DNA from: Imperialibacter sp. EC-SDR9
Lineage (GTDB): Bacteria > Bacteroidota > Bacteroidia > Cytophagales > Cyclobacteriaceae
Assembly (NCBI RefSeq): GCF_902498805.1
Contig: NZ_LR701593.1
Location: 38,190 to 102,189, forward strand
Reading direction: 5' to 3'
DNA: 64,000 bases
A program made the position numbers and the translations under genes. The notes beneath the pieces are model-generated. The model did not search any database. It saw only the letters and a list, made by a program, of their open reading frames with translations, and was not told where the DNA came from. Positions 43,182-53,837 of the stretch are shown piece by piece (within the stretch, counting starts at the first letter, position 1; every line of letters starts with the position of its first letter).

Positions 43182-44528
43182 CTATTCCATTTCCCTGACC
43201 GTTACCGGTTCGCCGTTGGGCAAAGCCTCATACATCACATACTTCTTCCCATCTTCCTCCGTCATTCGCACAGCGAGTATAGTGTCGCCCTGTTTCACCT
43301 GCACCTTTTTCCAGTCAGGCACCAGTGTTTTGAGAGTCAGGCTATGCCCATACCACTTCGGATCAAGGGTATGTGTAAGGTTCACTACGATAGTGCTGCC
43401 AACAATCTTTGTGCTCACTTTCGCAGCCATGCGTTCTCTTATGTATTGCGTTACCTCCACAAACGGAGCCACCCATACGTCGTCTTTTTTAGCCGCCACG
43501 TACTCAAAGTATTCCCGTAGCTGCTCTTTAGGTTTGGCCTCCCAGCCAACACCCTCTACGCCGTGAAACACCAGCACCAGCCAGGTGTCATTGCGGGCGG
43601 CGGTAGTGTCCACCCACGACTTCATCAGCTCCATGGGCGTTTTAGACAAAGGCCCCCGCTGCCACTGCACATACTCCTTCCCCTCTTTTCCTTCACCAGG
43701 CGACTCCTTCGCACCCCTGTTGAGCTCAGCAAGAAAGGGCTCAGGCATCCGGTTACGGGCCGATTCGTATACGCTAAGCACATATTCCATGGCGTGCTCA
43801 TTCTCAGTGCCATAAGGCCCTTCAGCTGAAAAAATGTAGTCTTCACCTATCTGATTCTCAATCTCTTCCTTACTCTTTTCCAACTCGTACAATATGTTGG
43901 CCTCATCGAGGATGGCCAACCGGGGATGGGTAACCGTATGGCTGGCAATCTCATGCCCATTGGCGGCGTATTGACGGTACAGTTCCCAGGTGGTAGTATC
44001 GTTACCCTCTCTATAGCTGGTAGGTGGCCCTACCTTCCTAAGCTTACCAGCTCTGATCTTCGCATACCCTTCTTCGATGATTTCAATGGCCTTGTCTACG
44101 TTTTCGGCATCTACCGCCGCACCTGCTCTTGTGTGATAATCGAGGCCGCCTTCATAGCCCAGAAAGCCAATGGCCGACGCTCGTTCAAGCAGGTTATCCT
44201 TGTTCGTCGGTATTTTGGCAGTTTCCGCAATGATCTCCTCTCCCGGTCTGCCGATAAAGGTGCCCCGGTACTGCGACTCAGGTATTTTGCCGGTGATGAT
44301 GTAAAACGTGCCCTTCATGCCGAGCGAGTCGAGCATGGGCATGGCTATAGTGAACTGGTGGATGGTGCCATCATCGAATGTGAGAGAAACAGCTCCGGTT
44401 TTGTCTTGGTACCATTTGGCAACTTCTGTCTTTCCGATATCGGCATCAAACGATGGCTGACAAGAAGTTAAAATCGATACAATTGTAAAGGTAGCGAGGA
44501 TGTGGTTCAGGTGTATTCTTTTCATCAT
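43182..44528 (-). CDS. Polysaccharide deacetylase family lipoprotein
   Basis: The 448-residue protein has a lipobox (SILTSC) and a NodB-type domain. The metal site is visible: TFDDGT with the catalytic Asp pair near residue 53, and HEIASHTVTHPRL with the His-x3-His zinc ligands. MLDSLGMKGTFYIITGKI lies between. The C-terminal third (about 340-448) is a beta-rich accessory domain. Family members remove N- or O-acetyl groups from chitin, peptidoglycan or other glycans; substrate is not decided here. It probably faces the periplasm or outer surface. It stands alone on the minus strand, about 80 bases after the serine hydrolase gene. Confidence 0.87.
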   Translation of the reverse strand: MMKRIHLNHILATFTIVSILTSCQPSFDADIGKTEVAKWYQDKTGAVSLTFDDGTIHQFTIAMPMLDSLGMKGTFYIITGKIPESQYRGTFIGRPGEEIIAETAKIPTNKDNLLERASAIGFLGYEGGLDYHTRAGAAVDAENVDKAIEIIEEGYAKIRAGKLRKVGPPTSYREGNDTTTWELYRQYAANGHEIASHTVTHPRLAILDEANILYELEKSKEEIENQIGEDYIFSAEGPYGTENEHAMEYVLSVYESARNRMPEPFLAELNRGAKESPGEGKEGKEYVQWQRGPLSKTPMELMKSWVDTTAARNDTWLVLVFHGVEGVGWEAKPKEQLREYFEYVAAKKDDVWVAPFVEVTQYIRERMAAKVSTKIVGSTIVVNLTHTLDPKWYGHSLTLKTLVPDWKKVQVKQGDTILAVRMTEEDGKKYVMYEALPNGEPVTVREME

Positions 44529-44608
44529 AACATCAAATAACTACAAACTGCACCCCATCTCCAACCGAGGTTACACCACTGGAAAATATTGAAATCTAAA
44601 CTAAAGAA

Positions 44609-45886
44609 TTACTCCAAAATCGCCTGGTACACCAGCGCTCTTAGCTTTGCCTGATCATCCAATCCAGCCGTTGGGATAAGCTGCTTGAAGTAAACGACTA
44701 CGAGTTCTTCCTTTGGGTCGACCCAGTAAGTTGAACCGTAGGCGCCGCCCCAGCCGTATTCGCCTACCGAACCTGGAATACCTCTTTCGCCTAAATCCTC
44801 CACCACGTAAAACCCAAGGCCAAACCCTTGCCCGTCCCGAAAGTCAATATCACCTGTATGACTCACTGTCATCAGTTCAATGGTTTTTGGTGAAAGAATC
44901 CTTGTGCCATTGAGCTCACCTCCGTTCAGCGTCATTTGCAAAAACCTGGCGTAGTTGTCGGCAGTGCTCAACAAGCCAGCCCCACCGGAAAAGCTTTTTC
45001 TGGGCCCATCCACATAAGCTCCCTGGCTCACCATGGTGCCCGTTACCGGCGATTTTTCTATTGGCTTGTCCTGAGAAGCTGAATAAACCGTTGCGAGTTT
45101 GCCCGTCTTGTTCTTCGGTAAGTAAAAATGCGTATCGTTCATTCCCAGCGGATCGGTAATCCTCGTTTTGATAAACTGATCAAGCGGCATTCCGGAAGCC
45201 TTTTCAACCACTGCTCCAAGGATGTCGGTGTTATAGCCGTAAACAAATTTCTCCCCTGGCTGAGCATCCATAGGCAGGGAAGCCATTTTGGCAATAGTGG
45301 CACCAACAGGTTCTTCCCTATGGGCAAAATACCACCCCGTGATGCCTGCTTCCTCCCATTTATCTTTGGCAGGCCCTCCACCATAACCGATGCCAGCTGT
45401 GTGAGTGAGCAGGTCTCTCAGCGTGATTTGCCTTTTCGCCGGCACAATCTCATAAACTCCATCTTCCTTGGCCACAGCAACCGTGGTCTCTTCAAACTCA
45501 GGAATGTATTTACTTACGTTATCAGTTATCAAAAGCTTCCCTTCCTCCTGAAGCATCATGATCGAAACACTAACAAGGGCCTTGGTTTGCGATGCGATTC
45601 GAAAAATAGCATCCTTAGGCATCACAGATTTGGACTCGATGTCCCTCAAGCCAAACGCTTCATGGTACACCACTTTTCCCTTGCGCATCACCAAAATAAC
45701 ATTGCCAGACATCTTTTTATCGTCTGCATACTGCCTGAAAACAGCACTGAGGCGCTGGAGTCTGTCCGATGACATGCCCACCTCTTCGGGTTTGGCAGTC
45801 GGCAGCGTTTGCGCATGGAGGTGGTGAAGTCCGACAAAAAGGACTAGCAGGGCAATAGAAATGCGTAAGAGTAGTTTATTTTTCAT
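44609..45886 (-). CDS. Exported serine hydrolase of the class C beta-lactamase fold
   Basis: The 425-residue protein is read from ATG 45886, which opens a signal peptide ([22 protein letters not shown]); the open frame to 45970 is an extension without signal features. The active-site SxxK is present as [16 protein letters not shown] Tyr-containing second motif ([19 protein letters not shown]) and a Gly-rich third motif ([15 protein letters not shown]) fit the esterase/D-alanyl peptidase group rather than true beta-lactamases. It may cleave esters or peptidoglycan-type peptides in the periplasm. It is divergent from the copper/heme gene, and both promoters must lie in the 133-base gap. Confidence 0.88.
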   Translation of the reverse strand: MKNKLLLRISIALLVLFVGLHHLHAQTLPTAKPEEVGMSSDRLQRLSAVFRQYADDKKMSGNVILVMRKGKVVYHEAFGLRDIESKSVMPKDAIFRIASQTKALVSVSIMMLQEEGKLLITDNVSKYIPEFEETTVAVAKEDGVYEIVPAKRQITLRDLLTHTAGIGYGGGPAKDKWEEAGITGWYFAHREEPVGATIAKMASLPMDAQPGEKFVYGYNTDILGAVVEKASGMPLDQFIKTRITDPLGMNDTHFYLPKNKTGKLATVYSASQDKPIEKSPVTGTMVSQGAYVDGPRKSFSGGAGLLSTADNYARFLQMTLNGGELNGTRILSPKTIELMTVSHTGDIDFRDGQGFGLGFYVVEDLGERGIPGSVGEYGWGGAYGSTYWVDPKEELVVVYFKQLIPTAGLDDQAKLRALVYQAILE

Positions 45887-46019
45887 GGAAAAGTAGGTTT
45901 TAAAAGAGGTGATTATAACTATTATTCGAATGAATTCAAACGAGTAAATGGGTGAAGTCCCGCCACGCACAGGATAAAGTCAGTGATATTCCTTATTTTT
46001 ATAAAACACCCTCAATGGT

Positions 46020-47384
46020 ATGAAAAGGAAAAGTTTGTTCATCGGTTTTGTTGTCCTCGTTACCAGCGTCGGCTGCGACAGAACGGAGGAACCACCAAAA
46101 GACCCATTGGCTGGCTATACGTCGACCTACGAAATTATTCAGGGAGAAATCTGGGACGCATCCTGCGTAAGCTGTCACTCGCCCGGCACCACCTTTGCCA
46201 AGCAATCGGATCTGATCCTTTCGGCAGAGGAGTCGTACGAACAGCTCATCAACAGAGCCCCTAACAATGCAGCAGCCAAAGCCGATGGCTTGCAACTAGT
46301 TGGCGACAAAGGCATTGAAAGTCTGTACAAGAGCTTCCTTTGGGAAAAAATCAATGTGCATGATCAGGAGCATTTTTACCAGGATCACCCGCAATATGGC
46401 TCTCTTATGCCACTTGGAGGTGTGCTGACCAACGGTGAGCTTGAGTTTATCAGGCAGTGGATCATTAATGGCGCTCCGAAAGACGGAGAAATCGTTGACC
46501 GGTCGATTCTCAACGACACCACTACTTTTGAGGTGCTTCCTTTTGAGCCGCTGGCATTGCCTACGGAAGGCATTCAGTTCCATCTCGGGCCTTTTGATGT
46601 GCCAGCTAATACAGACAGGGAAATGTTCTCTTATAAGCTGCTCAACAACCCGGAACCCATTTTCATCAAAGAGGTGGAGTTCAGCATGAGGCCTGGCAGC
46701 CACCATTTTATCCTTTACAACTACACGAACAACATCCCGGAGCTCTTCGTGCCAAAATCTGACTATATCAGAGACGTGTATGATGCCAAAGGAGAATATG
46801 TTATCTCAACTTTGCTGGTCATGGCCTATCATCAGTTCGTCACCGGCACGCAGTGGCCACGCATGCGCTACGCATTTCCGGAGGGAGTGGCATTGAAAGT
46901 GCCCGCCAACTCCGGCTTCGATATGAACAGCCACTACGCCAACAAAACAAATGACGTGGTTGTTGGCGAGGTGTATGCCAATATTCACACAACAAAAGAG
47001 GAAGAGGTGATGCACATAGCCGAAATCCTCAACCTGAACAACGACAATATCAATATTCCTGCAAAGACGAAAACGAGCCTTACCAAAGAGTTTCGCTTTG
47101 ATGAGGAGAGAACAATCTTCCAGCTTTGGTCGCACGCACACAGCCACATGACCGAGTTCCGGGTGTATGCCATAGGCGGCGAAAACGACGGCAAGCTGGT
47201 ATACATCTCCTACGACTGGGAACATCCACCAATTCTACAACTAGATCCGCCATTGCTGATCCCGGCTAAAGGTGGCCTGAAACTTGTTACCACGTACGAC
47301 AATCAAGAGAACCGTAGCCTGCATTTCGGGCTCAGAAGCACCGATGAAATGATGATTCTGTTTGGAGCTTATTACAAAGAATAG
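46020..47384 (+). CDS. Lipoprotein fusing a cytochrome c motif to a PHM-like copper monooxygenase core
   Basis: The 454-residue protein has a lipobox (SVGC, Cys19) and a heme c motif Cys49-VS-Cys52-His53 in a small cytochrome-like domain (about 35-155). The second half carries the ligand pattern of type II copper ascorbate-dependent monooxygenases: His228-His229 (GSHHF), His305 (MNSHYAN), His372-x-His374-x-His376 and Met444 near the C terminus. The gaps (76, about 69, about 70 residues) closely match peptidylglycine hydroxylating monooxygenase (64, 70, 70). It probably performs copper-dependent oxidation in the envelope, with the heme domain as electron donor. The next gene starts 3 bases after its stop. 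Confidence 0.75.
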   Translation: MKRKSLFIGFVVLVTSVGCDRTEEPPKDPLAGYTSTYEIIQGEIWDASCVSCHSPGTTFAKQSDLILSAEESYEQLINRAPNNAAAKADGLQLVGDKGIESLYKSFLWEKINVHDQEHFYQDHPQYGSLMPLGGVLTNGELEFIRQWIINGAPKDGEIVDRSILNDTTTFEVLPFEPLALPTEGIQFHLGPFDVPANTDREMFSYKLLNNPEPIFIKEVEFSMRPGSHHFILYNYTNNIPELFVPKSDYIRDVYDAKGEYVISTLLVMAYHQFVTGTQWPRMRYAFPEGVALKVPANSGFDMNSHYANKTNDVVVGEVYANIHTTKEEEVMHIAEILNLNNDNINIPAKTKTSLTKEFRFDEERTIFQLWSHAHSHMTEFRVYAIGGENDGKLVYISYDWEHPPILQLDPPLLIPAKGGLKLVTTYDNQENRSLHFGLRSTDEMMILFGAYYKE

Positions 47385-47387
47385 ACT

Positions 47388-47996
47388 GTGCCTTTAAAAG
47401 TATATCTTCTCATCTTATTACTACCCTTTTCGCATTTATGCCGGGGGCAGATTGAAGTCGACACTTCTTTTAGGTCCATTTCGCTAAAGCTGACTTTAGA
47501 TGATGGATTCAGGTCATTGACCTTTCGAAAAAACGGTGAGTCAGACACGGCAATTTTTCTAAATTACTTCGTTAGTAAAAACACCCAGGGCAAGACAAAC
47601 CTGTCCGACGAAATACCTAACATCCGCACACTTTGGGACAGTGCTGCACAGCTCATCCCTATTCGCTTAACATCGGCAAACATTGGCTATCCGCTGGAAT
47701 ACGACGACGTGCTCCAAAACCAAATAGCCGCCTTCAATGCTTCCAGTGAGTGGAAAGCGCATGTGAACAAAAATGGAAAGAAGCTGGATTATAAATTGAT
47801 CAGACAGGTCATGATCGATCATCATGTTTATGGCCCGTTTGAAGATCTACTTTCCGACTACGGCTATACGCTGACTGATCTTTCGACAGAAAAGCATGGA
47901 TTCGTAACTAACGAAAAACTAAAAGAGCTGGGCAGAAGCCCCGATGAGGTAATCCCTGTGCCTTATATGGTTTGGCTGGCCATTTCAATCCAATAG
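47388..47996 (+). CDS. Exported protein of unknown function coupled to the copper/heme gene
   Basis: The start is GTG at 47388, three bases after the preceding stop, followed by a signal peptide (LLILLLPFSHLCRGQ). The 202-residue protein has no family I recognise. It contains a region like LTLDDGFRSLTFRKNGESDTAIFLNYF and a DHHVYGPFEDLLSDYGYTLTDLSTEKHGF segment with a His pair. Tight spacing suggests joint expression with the PHM-like lipoprotein and perhaps a role in its maturation, metal supply or substrate handling. This link is inference. Confidence 0.7.
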   Translation: MPLKVYLLILLLPFSHLCRGQIEVDTSFRSISLKLTLDDGFRSLTFRKNGESDTAIFLNYFVSKNTQGKTNLSDEIPNIRTLWDSAAQLIPIRLTSANIGYPLEYDDVLQNQIAAFNASSEWKAHVNKNGKKLDYKLIRQVMIDHHVYGPFEDLLSDYGYTLTDLSTEKHGFVTNEKLKELGRSPDEVIPVPYMVWLAISIQ

Positions 47997-48142
47997 ATTT
48001 ATTTACACGAAAAGGAATATGTTCGGTAGCGAAATACTATATTTCTCTAAAAGATATAGTGTGCTGAATAATTAATTCACAACAAGGTCACTCTCAAATT
48101 GATTTTCAGTAGCTAATTTACCAACCGAAAAATTCCATCATT

Positions 48143-51100
48143 ATGCAACGTGTATTAAAACAACTTTTTGCTTGCTCAGCTATTTTTTACCTTTTGACTG
48201 CCTGCGGAGGCTCAGGCCCTGCTGCCAGAAAAGATGACTTTAGCAGCCCCAAAAATCTCTATGTAGATTATATTTCCTCTTTCACGGGCGGTGTGGTTTC
48301 ACGCACCTCATCTATCCGAATCCGACTCGCTAAATCTGCCGGAGACTCGCTGGCAGGCAAAGCAGTGGAGGACTCATTTTTCAAGTTTTCCCCATCAATG
48401 AAGGGCACAGCGCTTTGGGAAGATAACCGTACTATTGTCTACACTCCATCCGAATATCTTCCCAGCAACACCAAATACGAAGCTATTTTCAGTCTGGGCA
48501 AGGTGCTCAAGGATGTGCCCGGCGACAGAAGTGAGTTCAAATTCACCTTTCAAACACTCATCCAAAATTTCGACGGAATAGTTAACAACCTCCAGCCTTA
48601 CGACAAAAAAGACCTTAAGAGGATGAGGATAGACGGGCAGGTACAAACAGCCGACTTTGCCGATATTGAGAACGTAGAGAAGGTATTGAAAGCCACCCAG
48701 AGTGGTAAAGACCTTCAAATTACCTGGAAGCACGGCGACAACAACGTACACACTTTCCTTGTAGAAGAAGTTACCCGCTCTGAAAAGGAAAGCACTGTGA
48801 CCCTGGCTTTCAATGGTGCCTCTATTGGCGCTGAAAAATCGGAAGAACAGGTGGTAAAGGTGCCTTCGCTAAGTGATTTTTCAGTATTATCCAGCAAATT
48901 TGTAACCGGCGCAGAAGACTACATTTCCATTCTGTTTTCGGATCCGCTGGATGATAGGCAAGCACTTCAGGGCCTCATCCAGCTAGCTGGCAATAGCAAC
49001 AGGCATCGCACAGTTATCAGCTTGAATGAATTAAAAATTTACCCCACCTCTACTCTTCAGGGGTCAGTAGAAGTCACTATTCACAATTCCCTCAAAAACA
49101 TAGCTGGCTACAACCTGAAACAAGATTACAGCACCAGCCTGGAAATGGTGCAGGTCAAGCCGGAGATTCGTTTGGTTGACACATCAGGGAAATCCATCCT
49201 GCCCAGCACAAACGGGGTCATCCTGCCCTTTGAAGCGGTTGGGCTCAGTGCAGTCGACGTCACTGTTACTCGGGTGTTTGAGGACAACATGCTGCAATAC
49301 TTGCAAACAAACAACATGGGTGGCCGCTATGAGCTTCGGCGGGTAGGCCGCCCCGTCACACAAACTGTTATCCAGCTCAACAACTCAGGTGTAACGAATC
49401 TCAACAAATGGAATCGCTTCACGCTTAATCTTGAGGAAATTATTAAAACTGCTCCCGGGGCTGTTTATGAAATAAAGATAGGCTTCCGTAAGAAATATTC
49501 TCTCTACTTCTGTACTGCTGAAGGCGGCGCTATTGAAGAAATGGATGATATAGAGGAAGACTGGGGAGCGGAAGAGGAAGAATCGTATTGGGACGGCTAT
49601 GAAGACTATTACAACGACGACTACAGCTATGAAGACAGGGACAATCCATGCACCAGTTCGTATTATGGAGACCGCCGCTCTATCAGAAAGGTTCTTTTCT
49701 CCTCAGACCTGGGGCTTATTGCGAAGAAAAGAGACGATGGGAACCTGCATGTGTTTGCCACTAACCTGGTGAACGTTCAGCCCATGTCGGGCGTCGAAGT
49801 AAAAGCCTATGATTACCAGCAGCAGTTGCTAAGCTCAGGCCAAACTGATGGAGATGGCAAAGTGATCTTACAAGGCAAGGGGAATCCTTTCGTTATTATT
49901 GCCAAAAAAGACAATCAGGTAGGTTACCTGAAAATTGACGATGGCAGCTCACTTTCACTCAGTAATTTTGACGTCACTGGCGAGCGGATTCAAAACGGAC
50001 TCAAAGGTTTCATATACGGCGAACGTGGCGTTTGGCGGCCAGCCGACACCCTGCATCTTGGATTTATTCTGGAAGACATTGAAGAAACTCTCCCTTCGGA
50101 GCACCCTGTGATCATGGAGTTGTGGAATCCCATGGGGCAGCTCTACTCCCGCAAGGTGAGCTCTCAGCCAGTGGGTGACATGTATCGCTTTGACCTGCTC
50201 ACAGACAAAGACGCCCCTACGGGTAACTGGTTGGCCAAAGCCAAAGTAGGCGGTGCCACCTTCAGCAAACAGATAAAAATAGAAACCATCAAGCCCAACA
50301 GGCTTAAAATAGAGCTTAATTTCAACAAAAGCGTGTTCACCTCCTCCGACCAGCAAGCATCCGGCGACCTGAACGTGCGCTGGTTGAGCGGTGCCAAGGC
50401 AGGCAACCTGAAGGCGGAATTCGAACTGGTTTTGTCTCCTATTAAAACCACTTTCAAAAAATACCCTAACTACAGCTTCGATGACCTCTCCAAGGATTTC
50501 TACTCAGAGCGGGAAATGGTGTACGAAGGCAGGGTGAATGCTGAAGGATATTCCCGGATCAACATCAATTTGGGAGAGCCTAACAATGCTCCTGGTGCTC
50601 TCAATGCCAGGTTCCTGGGCAAAGTATATGAAGAAGGTGGCGATTTCAGCATCAGCAATGTGAGCATGCCTTACTATCCGTATTCAACCTTTGTTGGTGT
50701 AAAAACTCCTGAGGGCGACAAGCGGGGTATCATCCTTACCGATAAAGACCATGCTATCCGCATCGCATCGGTCGACGCTGATGGCAACCCTATCAATCGG
50801 CGCAATGTGAAGGTGCAGCTCTTTAAGCTGGACTGGAAATGGTGGTGGGACAATTCCTACGACGCCATCAGCAACTATGTGGGCCGGTCGTACCGTGACC
50901 CTATCAAAGAAGGGTTTGTAGACACCAACAACGGTGAGGGCTCCTGGAATCTGCGGATAGACTATCCACAATGGGGCCGCTATTTCGTGCGGGTGGAAGA
51001 CCCTATTTCGGGGCACTCTGCCGGGCAGGTGGTCTACATCGACTGGCCGGGCTGGGCTGGTAAAGGCAAAAGAGGTGAGCTGGGTGGCTCTTCCATGCTC

Positions 51101-53707
51101 GACTTTGGTATAGAAAAAGAAGAATACAAAGTGGGAGAAAAAATCGCTTTGTCCATACCTACTACGGCCGGCAACCGCATACTGGTAAGTCTGGAATCAG
51201 GAAGCAAAGTACTTCAAACCTTTTGGGTGGAAGCCAAGGAAGGCAACACGGCCGTTGATTTTGAAGCTACCAGCGACATGGCTCCAAATTTTTACGTCAA
51301 TCTAACGATGCTACAACCTCACGGCCAAACATCAAATGACTTGCCGATCAGATTGTACGGGGTGCAGTCGGTGAAGGTGGTTGACCCCGGCACCAGGCTT
51401 GAGCCAGTAATTGCCATGCCCGACGACTTACGTCCGGAGCAATCTTTCACTATAGGGGTATCAGAAAAGGGTGGCAAGGCCATGGCCTACTCCATTGCGG
51501 TTGTTGATGAAGGATTGCTGGATATTACCAACTTCAAAACACCGGACCCCTGGAACTCTTTCTACGCCAGAGAGGCATTGGGTATTAAAACCTGGGATGT
51601 GTATGACGACGTGATGGGCGCTTTTGCCGGCAAAATAGAGCGCCTTCTTGCTGTAGGGGGTGACGGCGATATTGAAGCCAAAGAAGAAACCGAAGCCAAT
51701 AGGTTCAAGCCGGTGGTTATGTACCTGGGGCCGTTCTACCTTCAGGCTGGCAAGTCGGCCAAGCACAACCTCAAGCTGCCCCAATACATCGGCAGTGTAA
51801 AAACCATGGTCATCGCCGCCAACAACGGAGCATATGGATTCGCCGACAAGGCCACGCCAGTGAAGCAGCCACTGATGATATTGGCTACTTTACCCAGAGT
51901 AGCCGGGCCAACAGAAACGATGAAGCTGCCTGTCAATGTTTTTGCCCTGGACAATAATGTAAAAAATGCTAAAGTGAAAGTAGAAGCCACGGGCACCTTA
52001 GCGCTCAACGGAGCCGCCGAGCAGTCCGTCACGTTCAGTGGGCAGGGCGACAAAGTCATCTACTTTGACCTGAAAGCAAAAGAGGTATTGGGTGTAGGCA
52101 AAGTGAAGGTAACGGCCACCTCAGGCAGCCTCACTGCCAGCTACGACATTGAGATGAACATCATTCCACGTAACCCACCCGTAACACAAGTGGTAGAAAA
52201 GGTGCTAGGTGCGAGTGAAAACTGGAGCCTCGACTACACGCCAATTGGACTGGCCGGAAGGAATGAAGGAGCCATCGAGCTCAGCACACTGCCACCACTG
52301 AATATCGAACAGCGCCTGGGCTACCTGATCCAGTACCCGCACGGCTGTATCGAACAAACCACCTCTTCGGTATTTGCGCAGCTCTACCTTGATAACCTGA
52401 CTACCCTGCCAGACGACAAGAAGATGCAAGTGCAAAAAAATATCGACGCTGCCATTAACCGGCTGAAAAGCTTCCAGTTGAGTAGCGGCGGCTTCTCGTA
52501 CTGGCCCGGTAACAGCTACGCCAACTTCTGGGGCACCAACTATGCCGGTCACTTCCTTATTGAGGCCCGGAAAAAAGGTTATAGTGTGCCAGAAGGTATG
52601 CTGGCTTCATGGATCAATTTCCAAACCCAGAAAGCAGACGCATGGGGAAGCCTGAGCGGCGAAGAAGACAACGACCTCATCCAGGCCTACAGGCTGTATA
52701 CCCTGGCGCTGGCTGGCAGCCCCGCAGTGGGCGCTATGAACAGGATGAAGGAGAAAGCAAACCTGCAAAGAGAAGCCCGCTGGAGGCTTGCACTGACTTA
52801 TGCATTGGCTGGATTTGATCAGCAGGCAACCGGGCTTGTCGAAGGCCTCTCGTCAGAAGTTGAACCCGACAACAACAGGCGTTACTACTACACCTACGGC
52901 TCACCCATGAGAGACCAGGCCATGATCATGGAAACGCTTCTGCAGCTCAAAAGGAAAGAAGATGCCTTTGGGATCCTACAGAAAATAGCCAAAGAAATGG
53001 GCAATAAAGACAACTGGATGAGCACGCAAACAACGGCTTATTGCTTTATTTCCATTGCCAAATATGTGCAGGACTTTCCTTTGGAGGAATCGCTCACAGT
53101 AGCTTTGGAGGTAGGCGGAAAGCTTTCTCCGGCGGGAGGAAAGGACTATGTGACCCAGGTATACCTTCAAACGCCCGACAAACAGCAGCCCATCAAAATA
53201 ACCAATAACGGAAGTGCTCCCATCTTCGCAAGGATCATCCGCAAGGGTGTTCCGATTGAGGGCGGCGAAATTGCAGGCGAGAAGAACCTGAGCATGATCG
53301 TCAGCTACAAAACCATGGACGGCGACGGTCTTGATGTTTCGAGGCTAAAACAAGGGACAAACTTCATGGCGGAGGTTGTTGTGCGAAACCCGGGAGAAAA
53401 GGGACTGTACAAAGACATGGCGCTCACGCAACTGTTTCCTTCGGGTTGGGAAATTATTAATACCCGACTGGAAGGCGCTGAAGATGCGAGCAAAGGTCAA
53501 AAACCTGACTATACCGATATTCGTGACGACAGGGTCATGAATTATTTCGACTTGCAGGCAAGCAAACAAATCGTGATCAGGGTGTTGCTCAATGCATCTT
53601 ACCAGGGCAAATTCTATATGCCTGCCACTTCAGTAGAAGCTATGTACGATGACACCATCTACGCCCACAAGGCCGGAAGGTGGGTAGAGGTGATCACCGA
53701 TAAATAG
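48143..53707 (+). CDS. Bacterial alpha-2-macroglobulin lipoprotein with thioester
   Basis: The 1854-residue protein has a lipobox (LLTAC, Cys21), an N-terminal Ig/MG-like region, several MG domains, the macro-globulin motif YGERGVWRPADTLHLGFIL (MG3 type, about residue 625) and, at about residue 1400, the thioester motif GCIEQ inside an alpha/alpha-toroid (GGFSYWPGNSYANFWGTNYAGHF). A receptor-like C-terminal domain follows. Such proteins trap proteases that reach the periplasm and are usually paired with PbpC. A long Asp/Glu/Tyr-rich insertion near residues 465-505 (EEDWGAEEEESYWDGYEDYY) is unusual. A hairpin and the pbpC gene follow directly. Confidence 0.92.
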   Translation: MQRVLKQLFACSAIFYLLTACGGSGPAARKDDFSSPKNLYVDYISSFTGGVVSRTSSIRIRLAKSAGDSLAGKAVEDSFFKFSPSMKGTALWEDNRTIVYTPSEYLPSNTKYEAIFSLGKVLKDVPGDRSEFKFTFQTLIQNFDGIVNNLQPYDKKDLKRMRIDGQVQTADFADIENVEKVLKATQSGKDLQITWKHGDNNVHTFLVEEVTRSEKESTVTLAFNGASIGAEKSEEQVVKVPSLSDFSVLSSKFVTGAEDYISILFSDPLDDRQALQGLIQLAGNSNRHRTVISLNELKIYPTSTLQGSVEVTIHNSLKNIAGYNLKQDYSTSLEMVQVKPEIRLVDTSGKSILPSTNGVILPFEAVGLSAVDVTVTRVFEDNMLQYLQTNNMGGRYELRRVGRPVTQTVIQLNNSGVTNLNKWNRFTLNLEEIIKTAPGAVYEIKIGFRKKYSLYFCTAEGGAIEEMDDIEEDWGAEEEESYWDGYEDYYNDDYSYEDRDNPCTSSYYGDRRSIRKVLFSSDLGLIAKKRDDGNLHVFATNLVNVQPMSGVEVKAYDYQQQLLSSGQTDGDGKVILQGKGNPFVIIAKKDNQVGYLKIDDGSSLSLSNFDVTGERIQNGLKGFIYGERGVWRPADTLHLGFILEDIEETLPSEHPVIMELWNPMGQLYSRKVSSQPVGDMYRFDLLTDKDAPTGNWLAKAKVGGATFSKQIKIETIKPNRLKIELNFNKSVFTSSDQQASGDLNVRWLSGAKAGNLKAEFELVLSPIKTTFKKYPNYSFDDLSKDFYSEREMVYEGRVNAEGYSRININLGEPNNAPGALNARFLGKVYEEGGDFSISNVSMPYYPYSTFVGVKTPEGDKRGIILTDKDHAIRIASVDADGNPINRRNVKVQLFKLDWKWWWDNSYDAISNYVGRSYRDPIKEGFVDTNNGEGSWNLRIDYPQWGRYFVRVEDPISGHSAGQVVYIDWPGWAGKGKRGELGGSSMLDFGIEKEEYKVGEKIALSIPTTAGNRILVSLESGSKVLQTFWVEAKEGNTAVDFEATSDMAPNFYVNLTMLQPHGQTSNDLPIRLYGVQSVKVVDPGTRLEPVIAMPDDLRPEQSFTIGVSEKGGKAMAYSIAVVDEGLLDITNFKTPDPWNSFYAREALGIKTWDVYDDVMGAFAGKIERLLAVGGDGDIEAKEETEANRFKPVVMYLGPFYLQAGKSAKHNLKLPQYIGSVKTMVIAANNGAYGFADKATPVKQPLMILATLPRVAGPTETMKLPVNVFALDNNVKNAKVKVEATGTLALNGAAEQSVTFSGQGDKVIYFDLKAKEVLGVGKVKVTATSGSLTASYDIEMNIIPRNPPVTQVVEKVLGASENWSLDYTPIGLAGRNEGAIELSTLPPLNIEQRLGYLIQYPHGCIEQTTSSVFAQLYLDNLTTLPDDKKMQVQKNIDAAINRLKSFQLSSGGFSYWPGNSYANFWGTNYAGHFLIEARKKGYSVPEGMLASWINFQTQKADAWGSLSGEEDNDLIQAYRLYTLALAGSPAVGAMNRMKEKANLQREARWRLALTYALAGFDQQATGLVEGLSSEVEPDNNRRYYYTYGSPMRDQAMIMETLLQLKRKEDAFGILQKIAKEMGNKDNWMSTQTTAYCFISIAKYVQDFPLEESLTVALEVGGKLSPAGGKDYVTQVYLQTPDKQQPIKITNNGSAPIFARIIRKGVPIEGGEIAGEKNLSMIVSYKTMDGDGLDVSRLKQGTNFMAEVVVRNPGEKGLYKDMALTQLFPSGWEIINTRLEGAEDASKGQKPDYTDIRDDRVMNYFDLQASKQIVIRVLLNASYQGKFYMPATSVEAMYDDTIYAHKAGRWVEVITDK

Positions 53708-53723
53708 TGACAGAGGATAACAA

Positions 53724-53770
53724 ACGGATGGCCTCTCTTAAAACCAGAGAGGCCATCTGTATTTCTTATA
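53724..53770 (+). terminator. Strong hairpin between alpha-2-macroglobulin and pbpC
   Basis: A 15-bp stem with one G-U pair, ACGGATGGCCTCTCT (53724-53738) and AGAGAGGCCATCTGT (53746-53760), closes a 7-base loop and is followed by ATTTCTTAT. The U tract is weak, so it may attenuate rather than end transcription, or stabilise the upstream message. Confidence 0.6.
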
Positions 53771-53837
53771 TCAGCTAAACTTTGCTTTATTTGACCTACC
53801 TCAATTCAAATAATTCTATTAATCGCTCTGACTTTTA

